Assembly (NCBI RefSeq): GCF_900109685.1
Contig: NZ_FOBB01000002.1
Location: forward strand, 862,085-926,084
Source of the DNA: Chitinophaga rupis
GTDB taxonomy: Bacteria; Bacteroidota; Bacteroidia; Chitinophagales; Chitinophagaceae
Length of the DNA stretch: 64,000 nt
Direction of reading: 5' to 3'
Part shown: positions 17,995 through 26,467 of the stretch, one piece after another
Layout of the letters: each line of letters starts with the position of its first letter
Position numbering within the stretch: position 1 is the stretch's first letter
The notes under the pieces: model-generated
The model's input: the letters and a program-made list of their open reading frames with translations, nothing else
Told to the model about the DNA's origin: nothing
Database searches by the model: none
Translations under genes and position numbers: made by a program

Positions 17995-20373
17995 TTATTC
18001 TGCCCGTAAACTTTTCACCGGGTTTGCCAATGCTGTTTTAATTGCCTGATAACTAACGGTTGATAGTGCAATGAATAACGCTCCCGCCCCTACGGCTAAA
18101 AAAATTATCCACGAAATATTTGTACGGTATTCATATTGCTGCAACCATTGATGCAGGAAATACCAGGCAATGGGGGTAGCTATACAGCAGGATAATACTA
18201 CGAGCAGCGCAAAATCTCTGGATAACATGCGCCATAGATTGAAGATAGAAGCGCCCAGCACTTTGCGGATGCCGATCTCCTTGGTGCGTTGTTCTGCAAT
18301 AAAAGAAGCTAATCCAAACAGGCCCAGGCAGCTGATAATAATGGCCAGTGCGGCAAATACGGTGGAGAGTTTTGCAATGCGTTCCTCTGCGCCGAACTTC
18401 TTTGCATATTCCTCGTCGACAAATGTATACTCAAAAGGTGCGGAGGAATTGTACTGTTTAAAAACCGCTTCCAGCTTTTTCAGCGCCTCGCTCATATTCA
18501 TGCGCGGGTTCAGCCGGATGTTGATGATGTTACCTCCTTCATGTAAAATGCTGAAAACACTTTGCGGTACGGCGCGGTAGGGTGAGGTCATAATCATATC
18601 TTCCGTAACGCCTATTACCTGGTGATCCTTGCCATTCCAACGGATGGTCATACCTACAGGGTCGCCTTTAATACCCATGTATTTTACTGCAGCTTCATTC
18701 AGGATCAATGCTTCTGAATCTGATGCAAGTGCTTTGGAAAAATCACGTCCTTCTTTGAGCTTCCAGTTAACGGCTTTACCAAACTCATGCCGCACGGCAA
18801 TGTTCGCAAAATAAGCTTCAAAGGACGGGTCTTTACCTGCCCAGTCGAACCCACCGGAGTTAGCCCATATATCCGTAATGGGGCATTGTGATTCCGCCAT
18901 TTCTACTGCAACATTATTTTCCAGTAAGGTGCGGCGGATAATGTCGTAATTATCATATACTTCGGGGGTGGTTTCGTGGATGGAGATGAGTCCCTGCCGC
19001 TCGTAACCCACGGGGCGGTTCTTGGCATACTGGATCTGCCGGTATACGATCACGGTGCCGGTGATGAGCAGCACAGATACCGTGAACTGCACTACCACCA
19101 ATGCTTTGCGGGGGAGCGATGCAAAACGGCCTGCACGGAAAGTGCCTTTTAATACTTTTACCGGCTGAAAAGACGACAGGTAAATGGCGGGATAGCTGCC
19201 TGCAATAAAACCGGTGAGCAATGAAAAGCTGATACCTGCTATCCAGCACCAGGCATTTGTCCAGGGGAAAACAATGTGTTTACCTGATACGGTATTAAAC
19301 CAGGGCAGCATAGTGGTTACAAGAATAATGGCCAGTACAAATGCAAACAACGACATGAGCACAGATTCGCTATAGAACTGGCTTACGAGCTGTGAGCGCA
19401 GGGAGCCGATGGCCTTGCGGATGCCTACTTCCTTTGCGCGTTTTTCTGAACGTGCGGTGCTTAAGTTCATAAAGTTGATACAGGCCAGCAGCAATACAAA
19501 CACACCTATGATACCAAACAGCCATACAAAGGTGATAAGCCCGCCTTCATTTACACCATTTACAAAGTTGGAGTAAAGATGCCATTTGCGCATGGGATGC
19601 AGGAAGAGCGTTGCTTTAAAATTCTTTTCCGGATGTTTGCGCGTTAGTACATCGCCGATCTTTGCGGATACTTTATCCATATCTGCATGGTCTGCTATCT
19701 GTACATAGAGGCCTGAAATATTGCTGCCCCAATCATCCTTCAGCTTCCTCACCCAGTCCCAGGTGCTCACGTATTTATCCCAGGGCGCAAAGAACTCTGT
19801 ACCGCTCCAGAAGGTGTTCTCAGGCAGATCTTCATAAACGCCGGCTACCTTTAAGGAAAAGATGTTGGTGATCTTTACCAGTTTTCCCATAGGGTCTTCA
19901 TTGCCAAATAATTTCTTAGCCAGCGACCGGGATATTAAGATAGAAGAGGGATCCTTAAGCCCGTCCCGCGTGCCCTGCAGCATATGGAAGCTGAACATTT
20001 CCGGGCCGTCTGGTTCTATAAAAATACCACTCTGTGTGAATTTATTATCGCCGGCAGCAACAGTATACTTTCCGCCGCCGGTCCTTACCACGTATTTAAG
20101 ATCACCGGGGTATGCCATACGCAGCTCTGCTCCCAGGGGAACAGGCATAGAGGGAAAAGCGCCGCCTTCCTTACCATCCGTAACATGCTGCCATACTTCT
20201 GCAATGCGCGGGTAGTTTGTATGATACTGGTCAAAGGATAACTCATCCCATACCCATAACCCGATCATCATGGTTACAGCCATGCCCATGGACAGGCCAA
20301 AAATATTAATGAAGGAAAAGCTTTTGTGCTTAAGCAGGTTGCGGAAGGCTACCTTGATGTAATTTTTAAACAT
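17995..20373 (-). CDS. MacB/FtsX-type ABC transporter permease
   Basis: 792 residues. The N-terminus MFKNYIKVAFRNLLKHKSFS, a first membrane helix and a large periplasmic MacB_PCD domain are followed by three helices (about 285-400; EKRAKEVGIRKAIGS is the first FtsX signature), a second periplasmic domain, and a second FtsX block (TKEIGIRKVLGAS) near the C-terminus. Such tandem permeases pump out peptides or antibiotics or do lipoprotein-type mechanotransmission with a separate ATPase, which is not nearby. Regulation is the interesting part: see the sigma-54-like promoter at 20412-20427 and the palindrome at 20502-20517. Confidence 0.93.
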   Translation of the reverse strand: MFKNYIKVAFRNLLKHKSFSFINIFGLSMGMAVTMMIGLWVWDELSFDQYHTNYPRIAEVWQHVTDGKEGGAFPSMPVPLGAELRMAYPGDLKYVVRTGGGKYTVAAGDNKFTQSGIFIEPDGPEMFSFHMLQGTRDGLKDPSSILISRSLAKKLFGNEDPMGKLVKITNIFSLKVAGVYEDLPENTFWSGTEFFAPWDKYVSTWDWVRKLKDDWGSNISGLYVQIADHADMDKVSAKIGDVLTRKHPEKNFKATLFLHPMRKWHLYSNFVNGVNEGGLITFVWLFGIIGVFVLLLACINFMNLSTARSEKRAKEVGIRKAIGSLRSQLVSQFYSESVLMSLFAFVLAIILVTTMLPWFNTVSGKHIVFPWTNAWCWIAGISFSLLTGFIAGSYPAIYLSSFQPVKVLKGTFRAGRFASLPRKALVVVQFTVSVLLITGTVIVYRQIQYAKNRPVGYERQGLISIHETTPEVYDNYDIIRRTLLENNVAVEMAESQCPITDIWANSGGFDWAGKDPSFEAYFANIAVRHEFGKAVNWKLKEGRDFSKALASDSEALILNEAAVKYMGIKGDPVGMTIRWNGKDHQVIGVTEDMIMTSPYRAVPQSVFSILHEGGNIINIRLNPRMNMSEALKKLEAVFKQYNSSAPFEYTFVDEEYAKKFGAEERIAKLSTVFAALAIIISCLGLFGLASFIAEQRTKEIGIRKVLGASIFNLWRMLSRDFALLVVLSCCIATPIAWYFLHQWLQQYEYRTNISWIIFLAVGAGALFIALSTVSYQAIKTALANPVKSLRAE

Positions 20374-20411
20374 AGGCGGGTGTTTAAATAATTATTGTCC
20401 GGGTGAAGATG

Positions 20412-20427
20412 TGCAATTAGGCTGCCA
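20412..20427 (-). promoter_or_regulatory. Sigma-54 type promoter for the FtsX permease gene
   Basis: The minus strand reads TGGCAGCCTAATTGCA, against the sigma-54 consensus TGGCACG-N4-TTGCW. The key GG and GC pairs are correctly spaced by ten bases. Transcription would start around 20400, about 27 bases before the ATG at 20373. Promoter class is from consensus knowledge; use in vivo is inferred. Confidence 0.6.
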
Positions 20428-20501
20428 TATTCTGGGAGCTGCTACCAGTGCGGGCTGGAGGGGCAGGAGAGAGGGGCCATTGTTCAGATGCGAACGGAAA
20501 G

Positions 20502-20517
20502 TGTCCGGAAACGGACA
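20502..20517 (-). promoter_or_regulatory. Palindromic operator / enhancer site TGTCCG-N4-CGGACA
   Basis: TGTCCGGAAACGGACA is a perfect 6-bp dyad around GAAA. It lies about 75 bp upstream of the sigma-54-like promoter, the usual place for an enhancer-binding (NtrC-type) activator. The regulator itself is not in the window. Confidence 0.5.
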
Positions 20518-20759
20518 ATAGAGCGGGAATGATGGCCTTTTTCGTGTACGTAACCGGAAATAAGCAAAATATATGGTACTTAGATGTTATTGCACGGCTA
20601 CACGCTTTATTTACTTTTGTGCCGATTTGAAAGACAGGCATCATCCAATATCAATAAATACTTACAAAGGCTTTTCCGTTCATGGAGGGCCTTTTGAGTT
20701 TTAGGGGCATCTTACCTCCGGGATACCATTTCCTGACAATTCTGTGCCCTAAAAAAGGT

Positions 20760-20767
20760 TAAATTTG
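20760..20767 (+). promoter_or_regulatory. Bacteroidota -7 box TAAATTTG
   Basis: TAAATTTG fits TAnnTTTG, the -7 element of Bacteroidota housekeeping promoters; the -33 box is weak. It covers the upstream GTG at 20767 and therefore supports the ATG at 20821 as start of the next gene, with a leader of about 47 bases. Confidence 0.45.
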
Positions 20768-20820
20768 TGTCGAAAAGCGAGAAAAACCTTAGAGGGAAAC
20801 ATGGCCTTAATATTTTTAGT

Positions 20821-21978
20821 ATGGAACTGACGTATGAAACCGCCTACCAGGCTGCTGGTAAGGTTGCCGACACAATAGCATCGATCTTATTAAAACATCA
20901 GACTGCGGCCCTGGAGAACGGGGAAAGGAACCTGGCGTCTGTGCCGGAGGCATGGGTCGTGGAGAAGATGATTGACACGGCCTTCTGGGCCAGCCTCCGT
21001 AAAGAAGAAGGCAACGCCACCAAAATATCACTGGCCTTTTTGCCGCCTTCCCAGGCCGGCAAACCGCTGCTGTTTGCACAGCCCCTGCCGCTGAACTCCA
21101 AAACGCTCAGCAAGCTGGCGCCCGGCGTAGAACGGGCCGGCGTGCATGTGGGCATCTGGTATAAGGGGGAGGAACTGTACATCTGGGGTACTACTATTAA
21201 ACTGCCGGACTATTGTTTTGTGCTGGATGTATCAGAACCGGCATTGCTGGTAGTGAAGCAGCGCCGCATTATTGGCCTGGGCAAGTTCATGAACGTAGCT
21301 GTGCTGCGTGGCGACCAGGTAAAAGTGGTGGACGAGAACAGCGGCCTGCTGCCGGATAGCCCGCCCATACTGACCTCCCTGCTGGGGCTCAGCTCATCGG
21401 CCGTTTGGAACGATCCTGTAAATGTACTGATACAAATTGCCGTATCCATGCGCGCGCATGGGCGTGGCGGCATTTTGCTGGTAGTATCCTCCCGGCATGA
21501 GGAGTGGAAAGGCTCGCTGATCCATCCTTTGCAATACCCGGTAGCGCCGGCATTCTCCGGTGTGGCCGACCTGGTATCATCCAACTGCAACAACAGGAAT
21601 GGAAGTAGTGATATATTTCTGCAGAATGCTTTGCGCCGCGAAGTGGAGAACGTGACCGGCCTTACCGCCGTTGACGGCGCCACCGTGATCAACGACCGGC
21701 ATCAGCTGCTGACCTTTGGCGCCAAGATCACCCGCGCGCATAACTCCACCCGGGTAGAGCAGGTGCTTTTAATGGAGCCGGTAATGGATGGCAGTCCCCG
21801 GCTCATACATCCATCCAGTTTGGGTGGTACCCGGCATTTATCTGCTGCGCAGTTTGTGCATGACCAGCGGGATTCCCTCGCCCTGGTAGCTTCGCAGGAC
21901 GGATATTTTACGGTGTTCTCCTGGTCGGATCATGCGGGGATGGTGCAGGCGCATAGGATTGATGTTTTGTTGTTATAA
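20821..21978 (+). CDS. DisA_N-like (diadenylate cyclase fold) protein with DACNV-type sensor region
   Basis: 385 residues from ATG 20821; the in-frame GTG at 20767 lies in the promoter box. The C-terminal half carries the two motif pairs of DisA_N domains: DGATVINDRHQLLTFGAKI (DGA motif) and GGTRHLSAAQFVHDQRDSLA (RH motif), followed by VASQDGYFTVF. The N-terminal ~200 residues fit what is called a probable DACNV sensor domain. Whether it makes c-di-AMP is uncertain: RHR is reduced to RHL and the spacing is unusual. It stands alone, and its stop codon touches hairpin repeat D. Confidence 0.65.
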   Translation: MELTYETAYQAAGKVADTIASILLKHQTAALENGERNLASVPEAWVVEKMIDTAFWASLRKEEGNATKISLAFLPPSQAGKPLLFAQPLPLNSKTLSKLAPGVERAGVHVGIWYKGEELYIWGTTIKLPDYCFVLDVSEPALLVVKQRRIIGLGKFMNVAVLRGDQVKVVDENSGLLPDSPPILTSLLGLSSSAVWNDPVNVLIQIAVSMRAHGRGGILLVVSSRHEEWKGSLIHPLQYPVAPAFSGVADLVSSNCNNRNGSSDIFLQNALRREVENVTGLTAVDGATVINDRHQLLTFGAKITRAHNSTRVEQVLLMEPVMDGSPRLIHPSSLGGTRHLSAAQFVHDQRDSLALVASQDGYFTVFSWSDHAGMVQAHRIDVLLL

Positions 21979-22220
21979 TTACGAATTAATCAATTACGAA
22001 TTACGAATTAAAATGCAGCGGATGATTGGTGGGGATGGGGTACATTGGCTAAATAAAAAACTACATAGAAAAGTCCTGCGTTTGTGCGCAGGACTTTTTT
22101 TATGTAGTACACAATTCGTAATTACTCATATCATAATTACTTTCAATGGCATTCCCCGCTGGGCGGGGCAGGCTGTGCACCGCTTTAGGCGGGGTCGTAA
22201 TTGAATAATTCGTAATTCCC
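21977..22220. repeat. Word-repeat hairpin D (ATTACGAATTA arms)
   Basis: The left arm (21977-22012) repeats AATTACGAATTA; the right side (22109-22141 and 22197-22220) carries the inverse AATTCGTAATTA. Between them are the terminator hairpin at 22060-22108 and a small CCCCGC-TGG-GCGGGG hairpin (22154-22168). The element fills the gap between two convergent genes, starting in one stop codon and ending at the other. Confidence 0.7.
22060..22108. terminator. Bidirectional terminator hairpin
   Basis: ACTACATA and AAAAGTCCTGCG (22060-22080) pair with CGCAGGACTTTT and TATGTAGT (22087-22108) around the loop TTTGTG: about 20 pairs with a small internal bulge, A-run on the left and T-run on the right. 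It should end both convergent transcripts (20821-21978 and 23054-22221). Confidence 0.8.
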
Positions 22221-23054
22221 CTAGAAGTCCGTCGATTTTGTGACACTCTCCCAGGCCTTGTATTCTTTGCCTAATAGTTCAAGCTTGTTTACTGCGCGGT
22301 TATAGGCATCGGTGCCTAAGAGGAAGTACAGGGGCGGGTTGGTAACGGTAGTGATGCGGATCATTTCTGCCACAGCCTTTTCGGGATCGCCGGCCTGCTG
22401 CCCGTCCATTTTGCGGAACTTATCGTGGGTGGCGTGAACAGCGCTGTAGTCTTCAATGTAGTTATCCGTAATGGCCAGTGATTCCGGTGTGAGGAAGCTG
22501 GTGCGGAAAGCGCCGGGCGCTACCACGGTCACCTTAATGCCCAGCTCCTGCACATCGGCAGCCAGCACTTCGGATAAACCTACTATGGCGTGTTTGGCTG
22601 CGGTATATATAGACCATCCTGTGCCGCCTGTAATGCCGGCAATGGAGGAGATATTAATGATATGACCGGAACGTTGTTTGCGCAGATAGGGCAGGGCCTT
22701 GCGGATCACGTTAATGGTACCGAACACATTTACATCAAAAGCCTGGCGTACTTCTGCGTCCGTTACTTCTTCCACGCTGCCGCCAATGCCATAGCCGGCG
22801 TTGTTCACCACCACATCCAGCCTGCCAAAGGTTTTTACGGTTTGTTCCAGCGCCTGCGCCACGCTGTTCTCATCTGCCAGATTCACCTGCAGGGGTAAGA
22901 ACTGAGAAGAGTTTGTACCAACGGAGGTGCTGAGGTCCTGCGTATTGCGGGAGGTAGCGGCTACCATATGACCTGCCTTTAGGAGCTGTTTTACGAAGCT
23001 CAGTCCCAGGCCTTTGGAGGCGCCGGTTATGAACCATACTTGTTGCTTGTCCAT
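22221..23054 (-). CDS. Short-chain dehydrogenase/reductase (SDR)
   Basis: 277 residues from ATG 23054, preferred over an upstream in-frame codon at 23078 because the cofactor fold starts at once (VWFITGASKGLGLSFV). The glycine motif TGASKGLG, NNAGYG, and the catalytic Ser (INISSIAG) with YTAAK complete the classical SDR set. It is an NAD(P)-dependent oxidoreductase of unknown substrate. It lies 81 bp behind an AraC-type regulator gene on the same strand and is probably controlled by it. Confidence 0.9.
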   Translation of the reverse strand: MDKQQVWFITGASKGLGLSFVKQLLKAGHMVAATSRNTQDLSTSVGTNSSQFLPLQVNLADENSVAQALEQTVKTFGRLDVVVNNAGYGIGGSVEEVTDAEVRQAFDVNVFGTINVIRKALPYLRKQRSGHIINISSIAGITGGTGWSIYTAAKHAIVGLSEVLAADVQELGIKVTVVAPGAFRTSFLTPESLAITDNYIEDYSAVHATHDKFRKMDGQQAGDPEKAVAEMIRITTVTNPPLYFLLGTDAYNRAVNKLELLGKEYKAWESVTKSTDF

Positions 23055-23135
23055 CGTTAAACATTTTTGATGGATCAAAATTACGCCCCTAAGCCCGGGC
23101 GCAGCTTACGCCTTTCAAACAAATGGTTACATAAT

Positions 23136-24038
23136 TCAAACAGCCCTGAAAGCGGAGGGCGGAATGCTGGTATGTTTCTTAAAGAAGTTATTGAAGTGGG
23201 AAGGCTCCTCAAACCCCAGGCAGTAGCCTATTTCGGAGATGTTCCAGTCGGTATGTTTGAGCAGCGACTTGGCCTCGCTCACCAGCCTTTCTGCAATGCG
23301 TTCAGTGGTGGTTTTACCGGTGGTGACCCTTATGGCGCGGTTCAGGTGGTTCACATGCACGGACAGCTGTTCTGCAAAGTCTTTGGCGGAGCGCAGTGAA
23401 AAGCGCTGCGATGGGTGCTCAATGGGGAACTGCCGTTCCAGCAGCTCTGTAAACACGGCACAGATGCGGGAATTGGCATCCGGGTGTTGGTACAGGTTTT
23501 CAGAGGGCTGGGTTTTCAGGGCAAAGTGAATGAGCTCCATCACGTAATTGCGGAGCAGGTCGTATTTATAGATGTAATCGCTGTTGATCTCATCCAGCAT
23601 TTTCTGAAACAGGCTGCTTACATGGGCATCCTGCTCCGGGGTGAGCAGGTAAGCCGGTTTGCCGCCATTGGCGTACATGGGCAGCTCATTGAGGCTGTTG
23701 CGGGTACGGTCTGTGAAAAAGGTTTCGCTGAAGATGCAGAAGAAACCGGTGGGATCGTCGGCCACATTTTCCCAGGTGTAGGGTACGTGCGGGTTAAAGA
23801 ACAGCAGGGCGCTGCCATTGACCTTCAGGCTTTTATCTGCGTAATGGTAAATATTTTCGCCCCGTATAAAGGTGATCTTATAATACTCGCGGCGGCGGTA
23901 TTTGACCTGTGTGCCATTAGGACCTACGCAGTCCTCCAGGCGGAACACGTTAAAATGCCCGATATCCTGCTGCAGGTTATTGGGCAGGAAATTAAATTTA
24001 TACTGGTAAAATTCCTGTAAGCTTTCTGTTTCTGACAT
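23136..24038 (-). CDS. AraC family transcriptional regulator
   Basis: 300 residues. The N-terminal half is a cupin-like sensing domain (YKITFIRGENIYHYADKSLK, LLFFNPHVPYTWE). The C-terminal ~100 residues hold the two AraC helix-turn-helix units (DFAEQLSVHVNHLNRAIR and WNISEIGYCLGFEEPSHFNNFFKKH). The ligand is unknown. Likely target: the SDR gene directly downstream. A TAnnTTTG-like box lies just upstream at 24043-24050 on this strand, which would leave almost no leader. Confidence 0.9.
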   Translation of the reverse strand: MSETESLQEFYQYKFNFLPNNLQQDIGHFNVFRLEDCVGPNGTQVKYRRREYYKITFIRGENIYHYADKSLKVNGSALLFFNPHVPYTWENVADDPTGFFCIFSETFFTDRTRNSLNELPMYANGGKPAYLLTPEQDAHVSSLFQKMLDEINSDYIYKYDLLRNYVMELIHFALKTQPSENLYQHPDANSRICAVFTELLERQFPIEHPSQRFSLRSAKDFAEQLSVHVNHLNRAIRVTTGKTTTERIAERLVSEAKSLLKHTDWNISEIGYCLGFEEPSHFNNFFKKHTSIPPSAFRAV

Positions 24039-24099
24039 GCGACAAAGTTACGAAATACAAACTTTAACCGTTACCTTGCGTGCCTAAATTTTTTAACCC

Positions 24100-25104
24100 A
24101 TGCCCACATTCCCCGTGCAGTACTCCATGTTATCGTCCAAAGCCCTGCAGGACTTCATTATACAGCAATATGGCGACCCCGCACTTACATGCCGCCTGCT
24201 GCTGCGCAATGTGAGCGATACCTATATTATAGAAAAGGCCGGCGCGCCTGTGTACATTTTTAAAGTGTACCGGATCAGCCACCGCAGCCTGCACGAGATC
24301 CAGGGGGAGGTAGAACTACTGAACCGCCTGCACGAAGGCGGCGCCGCTGTTTCCTATCCCATACCGGACCTGCATGGCAACGAGATCCAGGATTTTAATG
24401 CGCCGGAAGGACTGCGGCACGGGGTATTGTTCAGCTATGCCAAAGGCAGCAATGTTTATGACCTGACGGAGGCACAGCTGCAGCTCGTAGGCCGCGAAAT
24501 GGCGAAGGTGCATAATATTACCGCCAACCTGGCGCTGCCGCATGAGCGGGAGGAGTACGACATTAACCGCCTGCTGCTGCAACCCCTGGAAATACTGGCG
24601 CCTGCGTTTAAGGATCACGCGGAAGGATATACGTACCTGAAGGATACTGCACAAAAGGTGATACAGCAGTTAAATGAGTTACCTACCGGTAGCTTTAGCC
24701 ATGGGTATTTGCAGTACGATTTTTTACCCAAGAACTTCCATTTTGATGAGCAGGGGCAGCTTACCTTTTTTGATTTTGACTTTGCAGGAAAGGGATGGCT
24801 GGCGAATGATGTAACATCTTTTTTCATACACTTCTTTCTCCATGTAGGCAGGCAGAAAATGACGCAGGAAGCTGCTGACCGCGACTTCCAGGTATTTATT
24901 GATGCTTACCGCAGCGTGCGGCCTTTTTCTGATGATGAATTAAAAGCAGTGCCTTATCTCGGTTTTATATTCTGGATCTTTTATCTTGGTTACCAGTACA
25001 CGCATTTTGAGGAGTGGTCGAACTGGTTCTTTACACCTCGTTATTTGACAGAGCAGGAGCGGGTGGTTAGGATGTATGTGGAGCTGCACTGCCGCTTTAA
25101 TTAA
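24100..25104 (+). CDS. Phosphotransferase (aminoglycoside/homoserine kinase-like fold)
   Basis: 334 residues. The small-molecule kinase fold is seen in the N-lobe (VSDTYIIEKAGAPVYIFKVY, Lys in FKVYR), the catalytic loop YDFLPKN with Asp and Asn at the right spacing, and FFDFDFAGKGW as the metal-binding DFG-like stretch. The usual HxD histidine is replaced by Gln (LQYD). APH-fold enzymes phosphorylate antibiotics, homoserine, choline or sugars; nothing here picks one. Divergent from the AraC gene, with only 61 bp between them. Confidence 0.8.
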   Translation: MPTFPVQYSMLSSKALQDFIIQQYGDPALTCRLLLRNVSDTYIIEKAGAPVYIFKVYRISHRSLHEIQGEVELLNRLHEGGAAVSYPIPDLHGNEIQDFNAPEGLRHGVLFSYAKGSNVYDLTEAQLQLVGREMAKVHNITANLALPHEREEYDINRLLLQPLEILAPAFKDHAEGYTYLKDTAQKVIQQLNELPTGSFSHGYLQYDFLPKNFHFDEQGQLTFFDFDFAGKGWLANDVTSFFIHFFLHVGRQKMTQEAADRDFQVFIDAYRSVRPFSDDELKAVPYLGFIFWIFYLGYQYTHFEEWSNWFFTPRYLTEQERVVRMYVELHCRFN

Positions 25105-25170
25105 TAATTAATAGTTAGTGCGAGGTTTTAAGTTTATACATTATAGATATTACTTCAATCATTTAAAGAC

Positions 25171-26157
25171 ATGGGATTTTCTGCTAATCGTTACGCTGAG
25201 ATGGAGTATCGCCGCTGCGGTAAGAGCGGTATTAAGCTACCGGCTATTTCGCTGGGGCTGTGGCATAACTTCGGGCATGTAGATGTACCGGATAACTACC
25301 GCAAAATACTGTTCACTGCTTTTGACAACGGCATCACGCATTTTGACCTGGCTAACAACTACGGCCCTCCGCCCGGATCGGCAGAGGAGAACTTTGGCCG
25401 GATACTGCATACTGACTTTCGTGGTTACCGCGATGAGCTGATCATTTCGTCCAAAGCTGGTTATACGATGTGGCCCGGGCCTTATGGCGACTGGGGCTCC
25501 AAAAAATACCTGGTATCCAGCCTGGATCAAAGCCTGCGCCGTATGCAGCTGAATTATGTAGACATCTTTTACCATCACCGCCCTGACCCGGAAACACCCC
25601 TTGAAGAAACCATGCAGACCCTGGACCTGCTGGTACGGCAGGGAAAGGCACTGTACGTGGGCATCTCCAACTATCCCGCACAGGAGGCTGCACGGGCTAT
25701 TGCTATCTTGAAACAACTGGGCACGCCTTGCCTGATCCATCAACCTAAATACAGCATGTTTGAACGCTGGGTGGAAAATGGTTTGCTGGACCTGCTGGGC
25801 GATGAAGGCGTTGGCTGCATTCCCTTTTCGCCACTGGCACAAGGCCTGTTAACCGATAAATACCTGCATGGTATTCCGCAGGATTCGCGTGCCGCAAAGC
25901 CGCATGGTTTCCTGAAAGAGCAGGATGTAACTGCGCGGAGACTGGAGCAGATTAAAGCGCTGCATACCTTAGCGCAGCGGCGCGGGCAGACGCTGGCGCA
26001 AATGGCGTTGTGGTGGTTGCTGAAGGATGCGCGCGTTACCTCTGTGCTGGTAGGCGCCAGCCGGCCGGAGCAGCTGCAGGATACGCTGCAGTGTTTGAAG
26101 GCGGAGCGGTTCTCTGAGGCGGAACTGGCGGAGATTGAAAGGATCCTGGCGGAGTAG
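25171..26157 (+). CDS. Aldo/keto reductase, L-glyceraldehyde-3-phosphate reductase type (YghZ/MgrA-like)
   Basis: 328 residues. It matches the AKR14-type layout: YRRCGKSGIKLPAISLGLWHNFG at the N-terminus, HFDLANNYGPPPGSAE (Asp, Tyr), SSKAGY with the Lys, DIFYHHRPDPETPLEET with the His, and VLVGASRPEQL for NADP binding. The PPPGSAE insertion separates this subfamily from other AKRs. The family detoxifies short aldehydes such as methylglyoxal and L-glyceraldehyde 3-phosphate. The start at 25171 gives a slightly long N-terminus; ATG 25201 (MEYRRCG) is an alternative. Confidence 0.88.
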   Translation: MGFSANRYAEMEYRRCGKSGIKLPAISLGLWHNFGHVDVPDNYRKILFTAFDNGITHFDLANNYGPPPGSAEENFGRILHTDFRGYRDELIISSKAGYTMWPGPYGDWGSKKYLVSSLDQSLRRMQLNYVDIFYHHRPDPETPLEETMQTLDLLVRQGKALYVGISNYPAQEAARAIAILKQLGTPCLIHQPKYSMFERWVENGLLDLLGDEGVGCIPFSPLAQGLLTDKYLHGIPQDSRAAKPHGFLKEQDVTARRLEQIKALHTLAQRRGQTLAQMALWWLLKDARVTSVLVGASRPEQLQDTLQCLKAERFSEAELAEIERILAE

Positions 26158-26226
26158 GCTGATGTTTTACTGAGGGTTTTATCCTGATGGTGCTTTGTTT
26201 GATCCGGTTCGTTTAAAGGCCCTTTC

Positions 26227-26364
26227 GCGTAGGTCCAGCTCCGGACTGCGCCCGCCTGTTTGGAGGGCTATGGGGCGTTGGAGGTCGTGTAGGGGTTTGT
26301 GGAGGGATGGGGCGGTGTCAAGCGTGGCGCGCCGGGCAAAGGTCCGTCGTATGGACCTACGGCG
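26227..26364 (+). repeat. Type-2 structured repeat, copy H
   Basis: Ends form an inverted repeat: GTAGGTCCA...CGGAC (26229-26245) on the left against GTCCG...TGGACCTAC (about 26342-26360) on the right. The left 36 bases align without gaps with the copy at 46107-46142, including CGCCTGTTTGGA, and both share GGCTATGGG-CGTT and CGCCGG--AAGGT further right. Non-coding. It occupies most of the 26158-26467 gene gap. Confidence 0.75.
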
Positions 26365-26428
26365 GTAGTGCGTGGATATGGTTTCCTCCTACATTATACT
26401 TCCGACCTCAGACCTGCCGCTTTTATGC

Positions 26429-26436
26429 TACCTTTG
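26429..26436 (+). promoter_or_regulatory. -7 box TACCTTTG for the CvfB-like gene
   Basis: TACCTTTG matches TAnnTTTG exactly and lies 31 bp upstream of ATG 26468. It falls inside an upstream extension of the reading frame and so decides the start in favour of 26468. No clear -33 box. Confidence 0.5.
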
Positions 26437-26467
26437 CGGGATTAATCCATTACCACACATACTACAC

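Noticed and set aside
20767..20820. GTG start for the DisA_N-like gene
   Set aside because: The GTG overlaps the TAAATTTG promoter box; ATG 20821 is the better start.
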